From assembly GCA_022763905.1 (NCBI GenBank), contig JALERS010000082.1:1-36305 (forward strand): DNA of 36,305 nucleotides, given 5' to 3'. Source of the stretch: Prevotellaceae bacterium. GTDB lineage: Bacteria > Bacteroidota > Bacteroidia > Bacteroidales > Bacteroidaceae. The position numbers and the translations under genes are program-made. The notes below the pieces were generated by a model. It was not told the origin of the DNA. It did no database searches and saw nothing but the letters and a program-made list of their open reading frames with translations. How positions within the stretch are numbered: position 1 is the first letter of the stretch; each line of letters begins with the position of its first letter. Of the stretch, positions 1 to 8,741 are shown piece after piece.

Positions 1-3
1 TCA

Positions 4-25
4 GCGTTCAGCCTAGGCTGAACGC
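4..25. repeat. Perfect 22-bp palindrome at window edge
   Basis: The half-sites GCGTTCAGCCT and AGGCTGAACGC are exact reverse complements with no loop. The sequence could be the stem of a terminator for a gene outside the window, or a protein-binding site. No T-run follows it on either strand within the visible sequence (A-rich on the + side), so a terminator role is not supported by what can be seen. Confidence 0.5.
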
Positions 26-130
26 AAAAACAAGTTGGGTGCAGGGAAATGAGGAGATGTCCATGTGCTCTATTTCAAATGGCAAATGAGGAATAAACTC
101 ACACGTATGCTCATGCCGGGCGAATCAAAA

Positions 131-169
131 CAAGACAGGCAAACACCTTTAATCTGTTTGCCTGTCTTG
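131..169 (-). terminator. Intrinsic terminator of the DUF3127 gene
   Basis: A perfect 15-bp stem (131-145 pairing with 155-169) encloses a 9-nt loop. Read on the minus strand it is followed directly by TTTTG. It lies 26 nt past the stop codon of the minus-strand gene ending at 195, which is the expected place for a Rho-independent terminator. Confidence 0.8.
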
Positions 170-194
170 ACGCTTAGGTTCCCCCTATAATCTA

Positions 195-584
195 TCAGAA
201 AGGAAGTGCGTCTTCTTCTGAATTATCTCCAGTTACTGAGGGTCCAGAAGTCAAAGGGTCGGTTGCAGCAGGAGAAACAGTACCAACAGGAGGAACAGAA
301 TTGGCCTCAGCCGTAGTACGCACTACTCTCCACGCACGGATAGAATTATACCACCTTCCTTGGTACTCATGAGCATCTATATCAAAGGATACAGTCAACT
401 CATCTCCCAATTTGATATTAAACTGCTGTATCTTGTCTTCCCCAAATACGCTAAAACAACATTTACGGGGATATGTATCATGAGTTTCAATGACAAAATC
501 CTGGCTTTTCCAGGGCTGAGAAGTACGAGTGGAGACACCTTCACGCGGTTCTCCAACATAAATTATTTTACCTTGTATATCCAT
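195..584 (-). CDS. DUF3127 family SSB-like protein
   Basis: 129-residue protein that I recognise as the Bacteroidetes DUF3127 family. The first ~90 residues are beta-rich and resemble an OB-fold (VIET, FGED, LGDELTVSFDI and GRWYNSIRAW segments). A Pro/Ser/Thr-rich linker (~95-120) follows, and the protein ends in EEDALPF. That acidic tail with terminal PF is the hallmark of single-stranded DNA-binding proteins, where it docks repair and replication partners. Inference: it binds nucleic acid or recruits partners, but it is not the canonical SSB. It is divergently transcribed from dnaN, with exonuclease and recN genes just beyond. The ATG at 584 lies 22 nt downstream of a TAnnTTTG promoter element, and a strong terminator follows. 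The family assignment is fairly sure; the function is inferred. Confidence 0.85.
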   Translation of the reverse strand: MDIQGKIIYVGEPREGVSTRTSQPWKSQDFVIETHDTYPRKCCFSVFGEDKIQQFNIKLGDELTVSFDIDAHEYQGRWYNSIRAWRVVRTTAEANSVPPVGTVSPAATDPLTSGPSVTGDNSEEDALPF

Positions 585-606
585 AATCGGGTTTGCTTAT
601 TATCCG

Positions 607-614
607 CAAAGATA
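607..614 (-). promoter_or_regulatory. Promoter -7 element for the DUF3127 gene
   Basis: The minus strand reads TATCTTTG, a full match to the Bacteroidetes -7 consensus TAnnTTTG. It predicts a transcript start near 600 and a leader of about 16 nt. The -33 TTTG element is not clear. Confidence 0.65.
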
Positions 615-752
615 AACATTCTATCATAATTTTTTCATCATAACCGGAAAAATATTTTATGCTCTCTTCCCAATCATTTTCCTATCAAAGAATTCCACCA
701 ACATTTTCACTAAAAAATGAAGTCGACAAATGGTCATTCTCAGAAAAAACAT

Positions 753-760
753 TATCTTTG
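753..760 (+). promoter_or_regulatory. Promoter -7 element for dnaN operon
   Basis: TATCTTTG matches TAnnTTTG exactly. The predicted transcript start is around 766, which gives a ~25-nt leader to the ATG at 792. It excludes the longer in-frame start at 717, which lies upstream of the promoter. No convincing -33 element was seen. Confidence 0.7.
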
Positions 761-791
761 TGACATTAATAAGACTATATACAAAGGACCT

Positions 792-1919
792 ATGAAATAT
801 ATCGTAACCAGCACATTACTTTACAGCCGTCTTCAAACAGTTGACCGCGTTATAACCCAGAAGAACAGCACTCCTATCCTCAAATGTTTTCTATTTCGTT
901 TCCAGGATGGTATTTTAGAAGTAACTGCCACCGACAATGACACTACACTGCAGTGCCATATTCCTCTGGTAGAAAGCGATTCCAATACGTCTTTTGCTGT
1001 ACCCGCCAAGCAATTGCTTGACATTCTCAAGGAAATTCCAGAGCAGCCATTGACCATAGAATTCAATCCTACTACTCTCCAAATAGACATTATCTATCAG
1101 AGCGGACATTTCTGCCTTCAGACTGAGCAAGGAGATGTATTCCCGATGCTCAAGGAATATACAGAAGAAGGACATGAGATTACCATTCGTGCCAACCATC
1201 TCTCCCGCAGTTTTGGCTCTGCTATCATTGCCGCATCTGTTGACGAATCTCGCAAGGTAATGAGTGGACTCTTTATAGACATCACCCCACAAGACGTTTC
1301 TGTAGTAGCCAGCGATGGTCACAAACTGGTTTGCTTCAAGATTATCTGCGACACGAAGAACACTACCACCAATTTTGTTCTTCCCCGCAAACCAGCTACA
1401 CTTCTGCGTTCTATCATTGATAAGCAACAGGGGGATGTCATCCTTCGCACCTTTGCTGACGGAAGTGCTGTGATTGAAGCTGAACCTTATACCATGACAT
1501 GCCGTCTGCTCCAGGAAAAATATCCCAACTACAGAAATGTTATTCCACAAAGCAACAACAACATTGCTACCATTGATAAAGCATCTCTGCTGGGTTCTGT
1601 ACGTCGTGTCCTAGTAGCCAGCGACAAGGCAACCTCCCTCATCAAGTTCACCTTCGAACCTGGTAAGGTTACTCTGATGACAGAGAATGTAAACTATGCT
1701 CAGAGCGCGGAGGAAAAACTAGTGTGCCAGTATGAAGGTATCCCCTTGCGTATTGGTTTCCGAGGAGACTATCTGCTGGATTTACTCAACAACATCCAAA
1801 GTTCAGACGTCATTCTGAAGTTGTCCGACCCTAGCAAGGCTGGACTGATATTGCCTTCCGAGCAGGAAGAAGGAACAGATGTCATCATGCTTCTGATGCC
1901 TCTGCTTATAGCCAACTAA
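792..1919 (+). CDS. dnaN: DNA polymerase III subunit beta (sliding clamp)
   Basis: The clamp protein encircles DNA and tethers the replicative polymerase and many repair proteins. From the ATG at 792 it is 375 residues, the usual length for the family. It begins MKYIVTST and carries the three repeated clamp domains; recognisable segments are FAVPAKQLLDILKEIP, ASDGHKLV and the C-terminal MLLMPLL. The reading frame is open back to 717, but those 25 extra residues would start before the promoter at 753-760 and do not resemble the family, so 792 is chosen. It is the first gene of a six-gene operon; the exonuclease gene begins 10 nt after its stop. It is not beside dnaA, which is usual for Bacteroidales. 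Confidence 0.96.
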   Translation: MKYIVTSTLLYSRLQTVDRVITQKNSTPILKCFLFRFQDGILEVTATDNDTTLQCHIPLVESDSNTSFAVPAKQLLDILKEIPEQPLTIEFNPTTLQIDIIYQSGHFCLQTEQGDVFPMLKEYTEEGHEITIRANHLSRSFGSAIIAASVDESRKVMSGLFIDITPQDVSVVASDGHKLVCFKIICDTKNTTTNFVLPRKPATLLRSIIDKQQGDVILRTFADGSAVIEAEPYTMTCRLLQEKYPNYRNVIPQSNNNIATIDKASLLGSVRRVLVASDKATSLIKFTFEPGKVTLMTENVNYAQSAEEKLVCQYEGIPLRIGFRGDYLLDLLNNIQSSDVILKLSDPSKAGLILPSEQEEGTDVIMLLMPLLIAN

Positions 1920-1929
1920 TCCCTATCAC

Positions 1930-2706
1930 ATGAAACTGAAGCTTACAAAACCCCTTGTTGTCTTCGACTTGGAGACAACAGGAATCAATATTACCCATGA
2001 CCATATCATAGAAATAGGGTATATCAAAGTGGAGCCCAACGGTAATGAGGAAGCCAAGTGCATCCGCATCAATCCGGGTGTACATATTCCCGAAGAAAGT
2101 ACAGCAGTACACGGCATTACAGATGAAGACGTCAAGGACTGCCCCACCTTCAAGGAGATTGCCCAGACCCTTGCCAACACTTTCCGCGGATGTGACTTTG
2201 CCGGCTTTAACTCCAACCACTTCGATATACCAATGCTTTCTGAGGAATTCCTTCGTGTCGGCATTGACTTCGACTTTAACAAAGCCCGTTTCATTGACGT
2301 ACAGAATATCTTCCACAAAAAAGAGCAGCGTACCCTAGTGGCTGCCTATCGTTTCTATGTAAAGGATGAGGAATTCAATGCCCATGCAGCCCTGGATGAT
2401 ACAAGAGCCACCTATGAGGTATTGCAAGGTCAGTTGGATCGTTACCCCGACTTGGAAAACAATGTTGATTTCCTTTCCAAGTATTCCAGCAATTCCAGAA
2501 ATGTAGACCTCGCAGGCCGTATGGTCTATAATGACAAGGATGAAATTGTATTCAATTTCGGGAAATATAAAGGACGTAGCGTAACAGAAGTTCTCAACCA
2601 TGATCCAGGCTACTATGGCTGGATTATGAATAGCGACTTTGCCTTGAATACCAAACAGACTCTGACCAAAATCCGTCTCCAGCAATCCTCAAAAAACATT
2701 CAGTAA
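1930..2706 (+). CDS. DnaQ-like 3'-5' exonuclease (DEDDh)
   Basis: 258-residue exonuclease of the DNA polymerase III epsilon superfamily. The motifs are in order: Exo I DLETTG (~14-19), Exo II in [10 protein letters not shown] (~94-103) and Exo III HAALDDT (~152-158), supplying the D, E, D, H and D residues that bind two metal ions. The C-terminal ~60 residues ([11 protein letters not shown] and GYYGWIM) form the small DUF3820-like module often appended to Bacteroidetes exonucleases. It could proofread for the replicative polymerase or act in repair; its position directly after dnaN favours replication. It lies 10 nt after dnaN and 9 nt before coaBC. Confidence 0.92.
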   Translation: MKLKLTKPLVVFDLETTGINITHDHIIEIGYIKVEPNGNEEAKCIRINPGVHIPEESTAVHGITDEDVKDCPTFKEIAQTLANTFRGCDFAGFNSNHFDIPMLSEEFLRVGIDFDFNKARFIDVQNIFHKKEQRTLVAAYRFYVKDEEFNAHAALDDTRATYEVLQGQLDRYPDLENNVDFLSKYSSNSRNVDLAGRMVYNDKDEIVFNFGKYKGRSVTEVLNHDPGYYGWIMNSDFALNTKQTLTKIRLQQSSKNIQ

Positions 2707-2715
2707 TCATTCATC

Positions 2716-3918
2716 ATGAACCGACTCTCGGGAAAACATATCGTATTGGGTATTTCTGGCAGTATCGCTGCATATAAGTCTTGCGAACTGATACGCCAGT
2801 TGGTCAAGCTAGGTGCCGAAGTCAAAGTAGTCATCACACCGTCGGGCAAGGAGTTCATTACGCCCTTGACCTTAGCTACCCTTTCCAGAAACCCAGTCAT
2901 TAGCGAATTCTTTTCCCAAAGAGACGGAAGCTGGAACAGTCATGTAGATCTGGGCTTATGGGCAGATGCCATGATTATTGCTCCTGCCACTGCCTCTACT
3001 ATCGGCAAGATGGTATCAGGTGTTGCCGACAACATGCTTATCACCACCTATTTGTCCATGAAAGCTCCTGTGTTTGTAGCCCCTGCCATGGATCTTGACA
3101 TGTACGCCCATCCTTCCACCCAACGCAATCTTGACACACTCCGTCAGTGGGGCAACATCATCATTGAACCCCGAGAGGGTTTTCTGGCCAGTCAGTTGAT
3201 AGGAAAAGGCAGAATGGAAGAACCTGTCAAGATTGTGCAGACTATAGCTAGAGAATTGTCTCGCACCACAAGCCCCCTCTCTGGAAAGAAAGTCTTGATT
3301 ACCGCAGGACCTACTTATGAAAAAATTGACCCTGTAAGATTTATCGGCAACTATTCCAGCGGAAAGATGGGTTATGCTTTGGCTGAAGCCTGCGCACTGC
3401 AAGGAGCTTCCGTCACACTGGTGAGCGGTCCTGTCCATTTGGACATCAACGTCACAGGAGTAGAACGCATCAATGTAGAAAATGCCAAAGAAATGTATGA
3501 GGCTACCACCAAGAGATTTGCCGACACTGATATAGCCATTCTATGCGCCGCTGTAGCAGATTTTCGCCCAACGACCCTCTCTGACACAAAAATCAAGAGA
3601 GAAAAGGATCTTCTCCATCTCTCCCTGGAACCTACACAAGACATTGCTGCTTCTCTAGGAAAGATGAAGAAGGAAAACCAGCGTATCATAGGATTTGCAT
3701 TGGAGACTGACGATGAAGAACACAATGCATTGGATAAACTCAAACGGAAGAATCTAGATCTCATTGTCCTCAACTCCCTAAAAAATGAAGGTGCCGGCTT
3801 CATGGTTGATACCAATCAAGTGACAATCCTTTCCTCTCATTCCCGAACCAGTTTCCCCTGCAAACCCAAGCAGGAAGTGGCTGAAGACATCATTGCCGCC
3901 TTATGCGATATACTCTGA
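2716..3918 (+). CDS. coaBC: Bifunctional CoaBC (PPC synthetase/decarboxylase)
   Basis: 400-residue cytosolic flavoprotein for two steps of coenzyme A synthesis: coupling 4'-phosphopantothenate to cysteine, then decarboxylating the product. The N-terminal CoaC domain (1-~180) shows the flavin-fold start [11 protein letters not shown], the active-site His in SHVDL, APATAST, ADNML and PAMD. The C-terminal CoaB domain shows [32 protein letters not shown] and GFALET. One oddity: the stretch aligned to the catalytic-loop Cys of the E. coli enzyme reads [11 protein letters not shown], with no Cys. I recall Ser at this position in other Bacteroidetes, so this may be a lineage variant. The 3' end overlaps the next gene by 16 nt. 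Confidence 0.95.
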   Translation: MNRLSGKHIVLGISGSIAAYKSCELIRQLVKLGAEVKVVITPSGKEFITPLTLATLSRNPVISEFFSQRDGSWNSHVDLGLWADAMIIAPATASTIGKMVSGVADNMLITTYLSMKAPVFVAPAMDLDMYAHPSTQRNLDTLRQWGNIIIEPREGFLASQLIGKGRMEEPVKIVQTIARELSRTTSPLSGKKVLITAGPTYEKIDPVRFIGNYSSGKMGYALAEACALQGASVTLVSGPVHLDINVTGVERINVENAKEMYEATTKRFADTDIAILCAAVADFRPTTLSDTKIKREKDLLHLSLEPTQDIAASLGKMKKENQRIIGFALETDDEEHNALDKLKRKNLDLIVLNSLKNEGAGFMVDTNQVTILSSHSRTSFPCKPKQEVAEDIIAALCDIL

Positions 3919-4817
3919 CATCCCTTGCATTCCTGTTACTATGGACTTTGTGTCCTATTCTGTGCCAGGCACAAGAACTAGATGCCGTCATAGAAATCAA
4001 CAGCCAGAAGATTGAAGGAACCAACAAAAGCGTTTTTGAAACACTCAAAAAATCTCTGACGGAATTTGTCAATGACCGCAGATGGACAGAAATGACCTAC
4101 AAACAGAAAGAGCGCATCAAATGTACTTTTACGATTATCGTCAACAAGTACACCGAAAGCAATGGTCTTTTTGAATGCGAATGTTATGTACAGAGTACAC
4201 GTCCTGTTTTCAACGCAGCCTATACCACCAACATCCTACAATATCGTGACAAGGATTTCAACTTCAGATATCAAGAATTCGACCAACTGAACTATGACGA
4301 TGAGCATATCAACAATACGTTGACGGCTCTCATGGCATTCTATTGTTATATGATTATCGGACTGGACATGGACGCCATGTCTCCTATGGGAGGTACAGAA
4401 CTTCTACAGAAATGTGTAAAGATTGCCAATGATGCACAAAGCTTCGATGTATCAGGATGGAAGGCTTTCGATGACGCAGCCAACAGATTCGGAATTGCCA
4501 ATGATTGGGCTCTGGAAGCATTGGCTCCCCTACGCACCTTGCAATATGAATACCATCGGAAAGGTCTTGACCAAATGGCGGAAAATGCTGATGAAGCCAG
4601 AAATACCATTACAGCATCCATCCTCAAAAATCTCCGTGATGCATGGGCCAACAAGCCCCTAGGCAAACTGCCGTTATTCTGGACAGAAACCAAACGCGAC
4701 GAAATCGTCGGCATCTACAAAGGGAAAGGAGGAAGCGAAGAAAAACAGGAACTCTATAAACTTCTCAATGATATCAATGCTTCCCAGAACAACTATTGGA
4801 AGGAAATCAAGAACTGA
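3903..4817 (+). CDS. PorD-like (DUF4835) exported protein
   Basis: 304 residues with a signal peptide (hydrophobic 7-20, ending CQAQ). The mature start ELDAVIEINSQKIEGTN and the later TLTALMAFYCYMIIGLDMD segment identify the DUF4835 family, named PorD for its association with type IX secretion and gliding in Bacteroidetes. Its molecular role is not established; it is expected in the periplasm or attached to the outer membrane. It starts inside the end of coaBC (16-nt overlap) and ends 6 nt before recN, an arrangement I recall as common in Bacteroidales even where type IX secretion is absent. No other por/gld gene is in the window, so a secretion role cannot be argued from context. Confidence 0.85.
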   Translation: MRYTLTSLAFLLLWTLCPILCQAQELDAVIEINSQKIEGTNKSVFETLKKSLTEFVNDRRWTEMTYKQKERIKCTFTIIVNKYTESNGLFECECYVQSTRPVFNAAYTTNILQYRDKDFNFRYQEFDQLNYDDEHINNTLTALMAFYCYMIIGLDMDAMSPMGGTELLQKCVKIANDAQSFDVSGWKAFDDAANRFGIANDWALEALAPLRTLQYEYHRKGLDQMAENADEARNTITASILKNLRDAWANKPLGKLPLFWTETKRDEIVGIYKGKGGSEEKQELYKLLNDINASQNNYWKEIKN

Positions 4818-4823
4818 TACACT

Positions 4824-6497
4824 ATGCTGAAACATCTTTACATAAAAAATTATGCCTTGATAGAAAGTCTGGATATTGATTTCCATACTGGTTTCACCGC
4901 TATCACAGGTGAGACAGGTGCAGGCAAGAGTATCATACTTGGAGCTTTAGGATTGTTGCTAGGAGAAAGAGCTGACAGCAAGTCTATCAAGGCTGGTGCC
5001 AAGAAATGCATTGTGGAAGCCGTTTTCGACATATCATCCCTTGAACTGGATGCATTTTTCTCAGAACATGATATTGATGCCGATACTGATGAATGTATCG
5101 TAAGGAGAGAAGTATCGGATACAGGAAAAAGCCGTTGCTTTGTCAATGACATGCCTGTACCAGTGACGGTCATCAAAAGTCTCGGAAATAGTCTCGTAGA
5201 TATCCATTCGCAACATCAGAATCTGCTACTCAACAATAAGGCCTATCAACTTCAGATAGTCGACACCATAGGGCAACACATGGATCAGGTCATCCTTTAC
5301 AAAAAAGCCTATGCAAGCTTCCTGGAGGCCGACAGACAATGTTCCCTGCTGGAACAAAACCTTGTTGCACTATGCGAAGAACAGGAAAGCCGCCAGTTTT
5401 GCCTCAAGGAGATAGAACAAGCCCGTATGTATGAGGGGGAACAAGCAGAACTGGAAGAAGAGGCTACTATTCTGGATAATGCCGGAGTTATCAAGGAAGC
5501 CTTGTATCAGGCGGAATGTCTGCTCACGGGTGAGAACAGCGGAATCATTTCCTCACTCAATGACTGCCAGCGGAGACTGAATGCGGTAAATGATGTATTC
5601 TCCGCTATTCGTCCTCTGACAGAGCGTATCGATAGTTGCTCCATCGAATTGGACGATATACGCAATGAAATATCCAGCCTTCTGTATCGTATTCAGTTTG
5701 ATCCGGAACGACAGAATTTTGTCAATGAGCGTTTGGACCTTATCAATTCTTTAGAAAGCAAATACCACCAGACAGATATCAAGGGATTGCTGAAACTGGC
5801 AGAAGACATGCGTTCCCGACTGGAAGAAACCAGCGATAGCGAAGAAGAACTGGAGAAATGGAGACAGAAAAGGGAAGAAGCCCATCACCAAGCTTGGGAT
5901 ATTGCCCGACAACTGTCCGCATCACGATGCAAGGCCATCCCCCAAGTGGAAGCATCAGTAAGTGAACGCCTAATGGCCTTAGGCATGCCACATGTCCGCA
6001 TCTGCATTGACCATAAGGAAACAGAAACCTTGTCACCCACAGGTATTGATAATATCACCCTTCTTTTCAGTGCTAACAAAGAAATGCCTCTTCGGGAAAT
6101 AGCTTCCATCGCTTCTGGAGGCGAAATGGCAAGAGTCATGCTTTCCTTGAAAGCCATATTAGCAACATCTTGCACATTATCCACACTGATATTTGACGAG
6201 ATTGACACCGGAGTATCAGGCAGGACAGCAGAACAGATGGCCCTTACCATGAAAGATATAAGCCGTCATGGCACACAAGTAATCAGCATCACCCATCTAC
6301 CCCAGATTGCAGCCCAAGGTGACTATCATTACCTTGTCTATAAAGAAGAAACAGCTGACTCCACAGTTTCCCATATCAAAAAACTTACAAAAACAGAACG
6401 AATACAGGAGATTGCGCACATGCTAAGCGGTGTCACCATTACTGAAGCCGCTTTACTCAATGCGCAAGCCCTGCTTGACCATAACTTGAAACCATGA
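4824..6497 (+). CDS. recN: DNA repair protein RecN
   Basis: SMC-like ATPase for double-strand break repair, 557 residues, normal family length. Walker A GETGAGKS is at 29-36. A long Glu/Lys/Gln-rich coiled-coil middle (~160-360) separates it from the signature ASGGEMARVMLSLKAIL and Walker B LIFDEIDTGVSG (~450-470). A D-loop/H-loop segment ISITHLPQIAAQGDYH follows. The start at 4824 is 6 nt after the preceding gene, and the stop overlaps the next start in an ATGA (6494-6497), suggesting translational coupling. Any damage control would have to act at the dnaN promoter, because no internal promoter was seen. Confidence 0.96.
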   Translation: MLKHLYIKNYALIESLDIDFHTGFTAITGETGAGKSIILGALGLLLGERADSKSIKAGAKKCIVEAVFDISSLELDAFFSEHDIDADTDECIVRREVSDTGKSRCFVNDMPVPVTVIKSLGNSLVDIHSQHQNLLLNNKAYQLQIVDTIGQHMDQVILYKKAYASFLEADRQCSLLEQNLVALCEEQESRQFCLKEIEQARMYEGEQAELEEEATILDNAGVIKEALYQAECLLTGENSGIISSLNDCQRRLNAVNDVFSAIRPLTERIDSCSIELDDIRNEISSLLYRIQFDPERQNFVNERLDLINSLESKYHQTDIKGLLKLAEDMRSRLEETSDSEEELEKWRQKREEAHHQAWDIARQLSASRCKAIPQVEASVSERLMALGMPHVRICIDHKETETLSPTGIDNITLLFSANKEMPLREIASIASGGEMARVMLSLKAILATSCTLSTLIFDEIDTGVSGRTAEQMALTMKDISRHGTQVISITHLPQIAAQGDYHYLVYKEETADSTVSHIKKLTKTERIQEIAHMLSGVTITEAALLNAQALLDHNLKP

Positions 6498-8167
6498 AAC
6501 GTCCCATTATTGTATTGATTAGTTTGTTGGCTTTTGCTTTGACCGTCCAAGGAGCCAAAATGCCAAAAAATGCCACAAAAGCCCTATTACGCATCACCAC
6601 ATTTACCTCTGACGGCAAGCCCCTCAAGGAAGGCTACGGATTCTTCATCACCTCCGAAGGAGAAGCTCTCTCTACTTTCGACTTGTTCAAGGGAGCATAC
6701 AAAGCAGAACTTACCGATGAGAAAGGAAAGAAATGGACAGCCACACGTATATGCGGTGCCAATAGTCTGTACAATATAGTCAGATTCCAAACCAATTGTA
6801 CCAAAGCCGTTGCCCTTCCTATTGCAACAGAAAAAATGGAACAGGGTCATACCGGTTGGGTAATATGTCCTAACAGCAAGACACCTCTGGACTGTGGAAT
6901 AACATCGTTTTCCCTCATAGACAGTATGCGTTATTATACCCTATCCAACCAGGCATGCAATCAGTTGGCGGGCTGTCCCTTGGTGAATACACAGGGCATG
7001 GCAACTGCTTTGATACAGGCTGGCGTTGGCAAAGACAGCACAACCGCATTTGCTTTAGACATCGCATTTGCCTCATTGCTACACACTTCAGGCATGTCAG
7101 CAGCAGAAACTGCACTCAACAGCATCTACATACCCAAAGCCCTTCCTAACGATTTGGCACAGGCACGCACCTATATATTCCTCGCCACACAGAACCTGCA
7201 GGATAGCATTATTTATGAAACAGCATTAGCTGACTTCATGCAGACTTATCCCGAAGAAAGTGCAGGATATATACAAGCCATGACTTACTGGGCTTCCAAA
7301 GGTAGATTTGAAAAAGCAGAGGAGTATTATACCCAAAGTCTGGATGCCGTCAAAGAGAAAGCGGACATACACTACGAAATGAGCAAACTCATTTATAGAC
7401 TCAACATGCTGAAGAACTATTCGGTTTACAAAGACTGGAATTTGGAAAGAGCCCTTCAAGAAGCCTCTGACGCCTATACCTGTCATGCTCTCCCCTTGTT
7501 TCTTATGCAGAAAGCCGATTGTGAGTTTGCCTTAAGAAAATATGCTGACGCCTTTACCACCTATCAGGCAGTCAATGCCAGCGATGTTTCTTCTCCCAAG
7601 ACCTTTGCAGCCGCTGCCATATCCGCTGAAATGGCTGGTATGGACTCACTGACTATCCTCTCTATGCTAGACAGTGCGATAGTCCGTTGCGGTGCAACTC
7701 CTAATGCAACCACATCCATCTATCTATTGCAACGGGCGGCCCATCTTGACAAATACGGCCGTTACAAAGAAGCTGCCCGAGACTACCAACAAGTTGAAGA
7801 CATCAGAGGGACATCCCACTTAAATGACAATTTCTTCTACATGAAATCATTATGCGACACACGAGCACGCTTGTATGCTAGGGCACTAAATGATATTGAC
7901 AAGGCACTTTCCATACGCCCTAACGATTATGGGTATATGGTAGAAAAGGCCTTGGCAGAATGGCGCATGGGCAACTACGACGAAGCCATTTATGCTGCAC
8001 AAAAAGCACTGAAAATCAATCCCCAAGGAGCTGATGCCTACAAAGCCTGGGGACTTGCTTGCGGAGAACAAGGCAAAAAAGAAGAGGCTTTGAAACACCT
8101 GGCTAAAGCCAAAGAATTAGGTGACCCTCAAGCACAAGCTCTGATGGACAGTTTGCAAGGAAAATAA
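6494..8167 (+). CDS. Exported pseudo-protease/TPR protein
   Basis: 557 residues with a signal peptide (1-20, ending VQGA). Residues ~25-195 have the layout of a trypsin/DegP-like domain (GYGFFITSEGEALSTFDLF, later NIVRFQ, then CPLVNTQGMATAL), but the catalytic positions are altered. The usual His segment reads STFDLF, and the nucleophile segment GNSGGP is replaced by LAGCPL. The remaining ~330 residues are tetratricopeptide repeats, clearest at the end (DIDKALSIRPNDYGYMVEKA and AQKALKINPQGADAYKAWG). Likely a non-catalytic periplasmic scaffold; a protease using the Cys is possible but lacks a visible His. It overlaps recN by 4 nt and ends the operon. Confidence 0.8.
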   Translation: MKRPIIVLISLLAFALTVQGAKMPKNATKALLRITTFTSDGKPLKEGYGFFITSEGEALSTFDLFKGAYKAELTDEKGKKWTATRICGANSLYNIVRFQTNCTKAVALPIATEKMEQGHTGWVICPNSKTPLDCGITSFSLIDSMRYYTLSNQACNQLAGCPLVNTQGMATALIQAGVGKDSTTAFALDIAFASLLHTSGMSAAETALNSIYIPKALPNDLAQARTYIFLATQNLQDSIIYETALADFMQTYPEESAGYIQAMTYWASKGRFEKAEEYYTQSLDAVKEKADIHYEMSKLIYRLNMLKNYSVYKDWNLERALQEASDAYTCHALPLFLMQKADCEFALRKYADAFTTYQAVNASDVSSPKTFAAAAISAEMAGMDSLTILSMLDSAIVRCGATPNATTSIYLLQRAAHLDKYGRYKEAARDYQQVEDIRGTSHLNDNFFYMKSLCDTRARLYARALNDIDKALSIRPNDYGYMVEKALAEWRMGNYDEAIYAAQKALKINPQGADAYKAWGLACGEQGKKEEALKHLAKAKELGDPQAQALMDSLQGK

Positions 8168-8169
8168 TA

Positions 8170-8195
8170 TATGGGCTAATTTTATAAACCCCATA
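8170..8195 (+). terminator. Weak candidate terminator after the dnaN operon
   Basis: A 6-bp stem (TATGGG with CCCATA) around a 14-nt loop begins 3 nt after the last stop codon of the operon. The following sequence (CTATTGTCTCTTC) is T-rich but interrupted, so this is only a candidate. Confidence 0.3.
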
Positions 8196-8675
8196 CTATT
8201 GTCTCTTCTAGCTTTATCTAGGGACCATCGGGATATATCGAAAATATCCTCAAAGGTTGACTGATAATGCGTTGAATATTTCTTATTATTGCTGTCCGCT
8301 ATATTTTTTGAACAGTTGTAAAAATTGGGGCTCAGTAGAAAATCATGGGGATTGTCTTGAATGACTCTGTCCATACATTGTAGCAATTGGGGTCTATCGG
8401 AAAGCCCCCTTCCCTTGGCATAGATGGCTCAAAGAACTACAGAAACCCTCATAAAGGTATTGACTCTCATCGGAATAAGAAACTTCTTTTCGAAATCCTC
8501 CAAACTCTATAGTGTTGCTCCAGATGAATCCTCAGAGACAGGGAAGGCAACAGAGAGAAACTTCACGAAACCCAAGTGGAAAAACTATGATTCTACTATG
8601 TTTTTGTCCCGAATTGTTACCTCCCGATACATAGCAGTTAATTGATATCTGAGAGTATATTGACTGCTTCCTCTT

Positions 8676-8741
8676 AGCATCGTCGATTCTTTTAAAAAGC
8701 ATCGTCGATTCTTTTGCTGAGCACCGACGATTCTTTTGCCG
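8676..8741. repeat. Three 22-bp direct tandem repeats
   Basis: Units are 8676-8697, 8698-8719 and 8720-8741. All begin AGCAYCGWCGATTCTTTT; units 1 and 2 are identical over their first 18 bases and unit 3 differs at two of them. A fourth, strongly diverged start (AGCACCATGAATAC) follows at 8742. Because 22 is not a multiple of 3, the array does not encode an in-frame repeat. Confidence 0.85.

Noticed and set aside
717..791. 25-residue N-terminal extension of dnaN
   Set aside because: It begins upstream of the promoter element at 753-760 and has no family similarity; the ATG at 792 gives the normal clamp start.
3372..3815. 147-codon antisense frame inside coaBC
   Set aside because: Ser-rich shadow of a strongly supported gene; no independent signals.
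8424..8645. 73-codon + strand frame
   Set aside because: No recognised family, no promoter element and an odd composition; it lies in the gene-free region and overlaps another weak frame.
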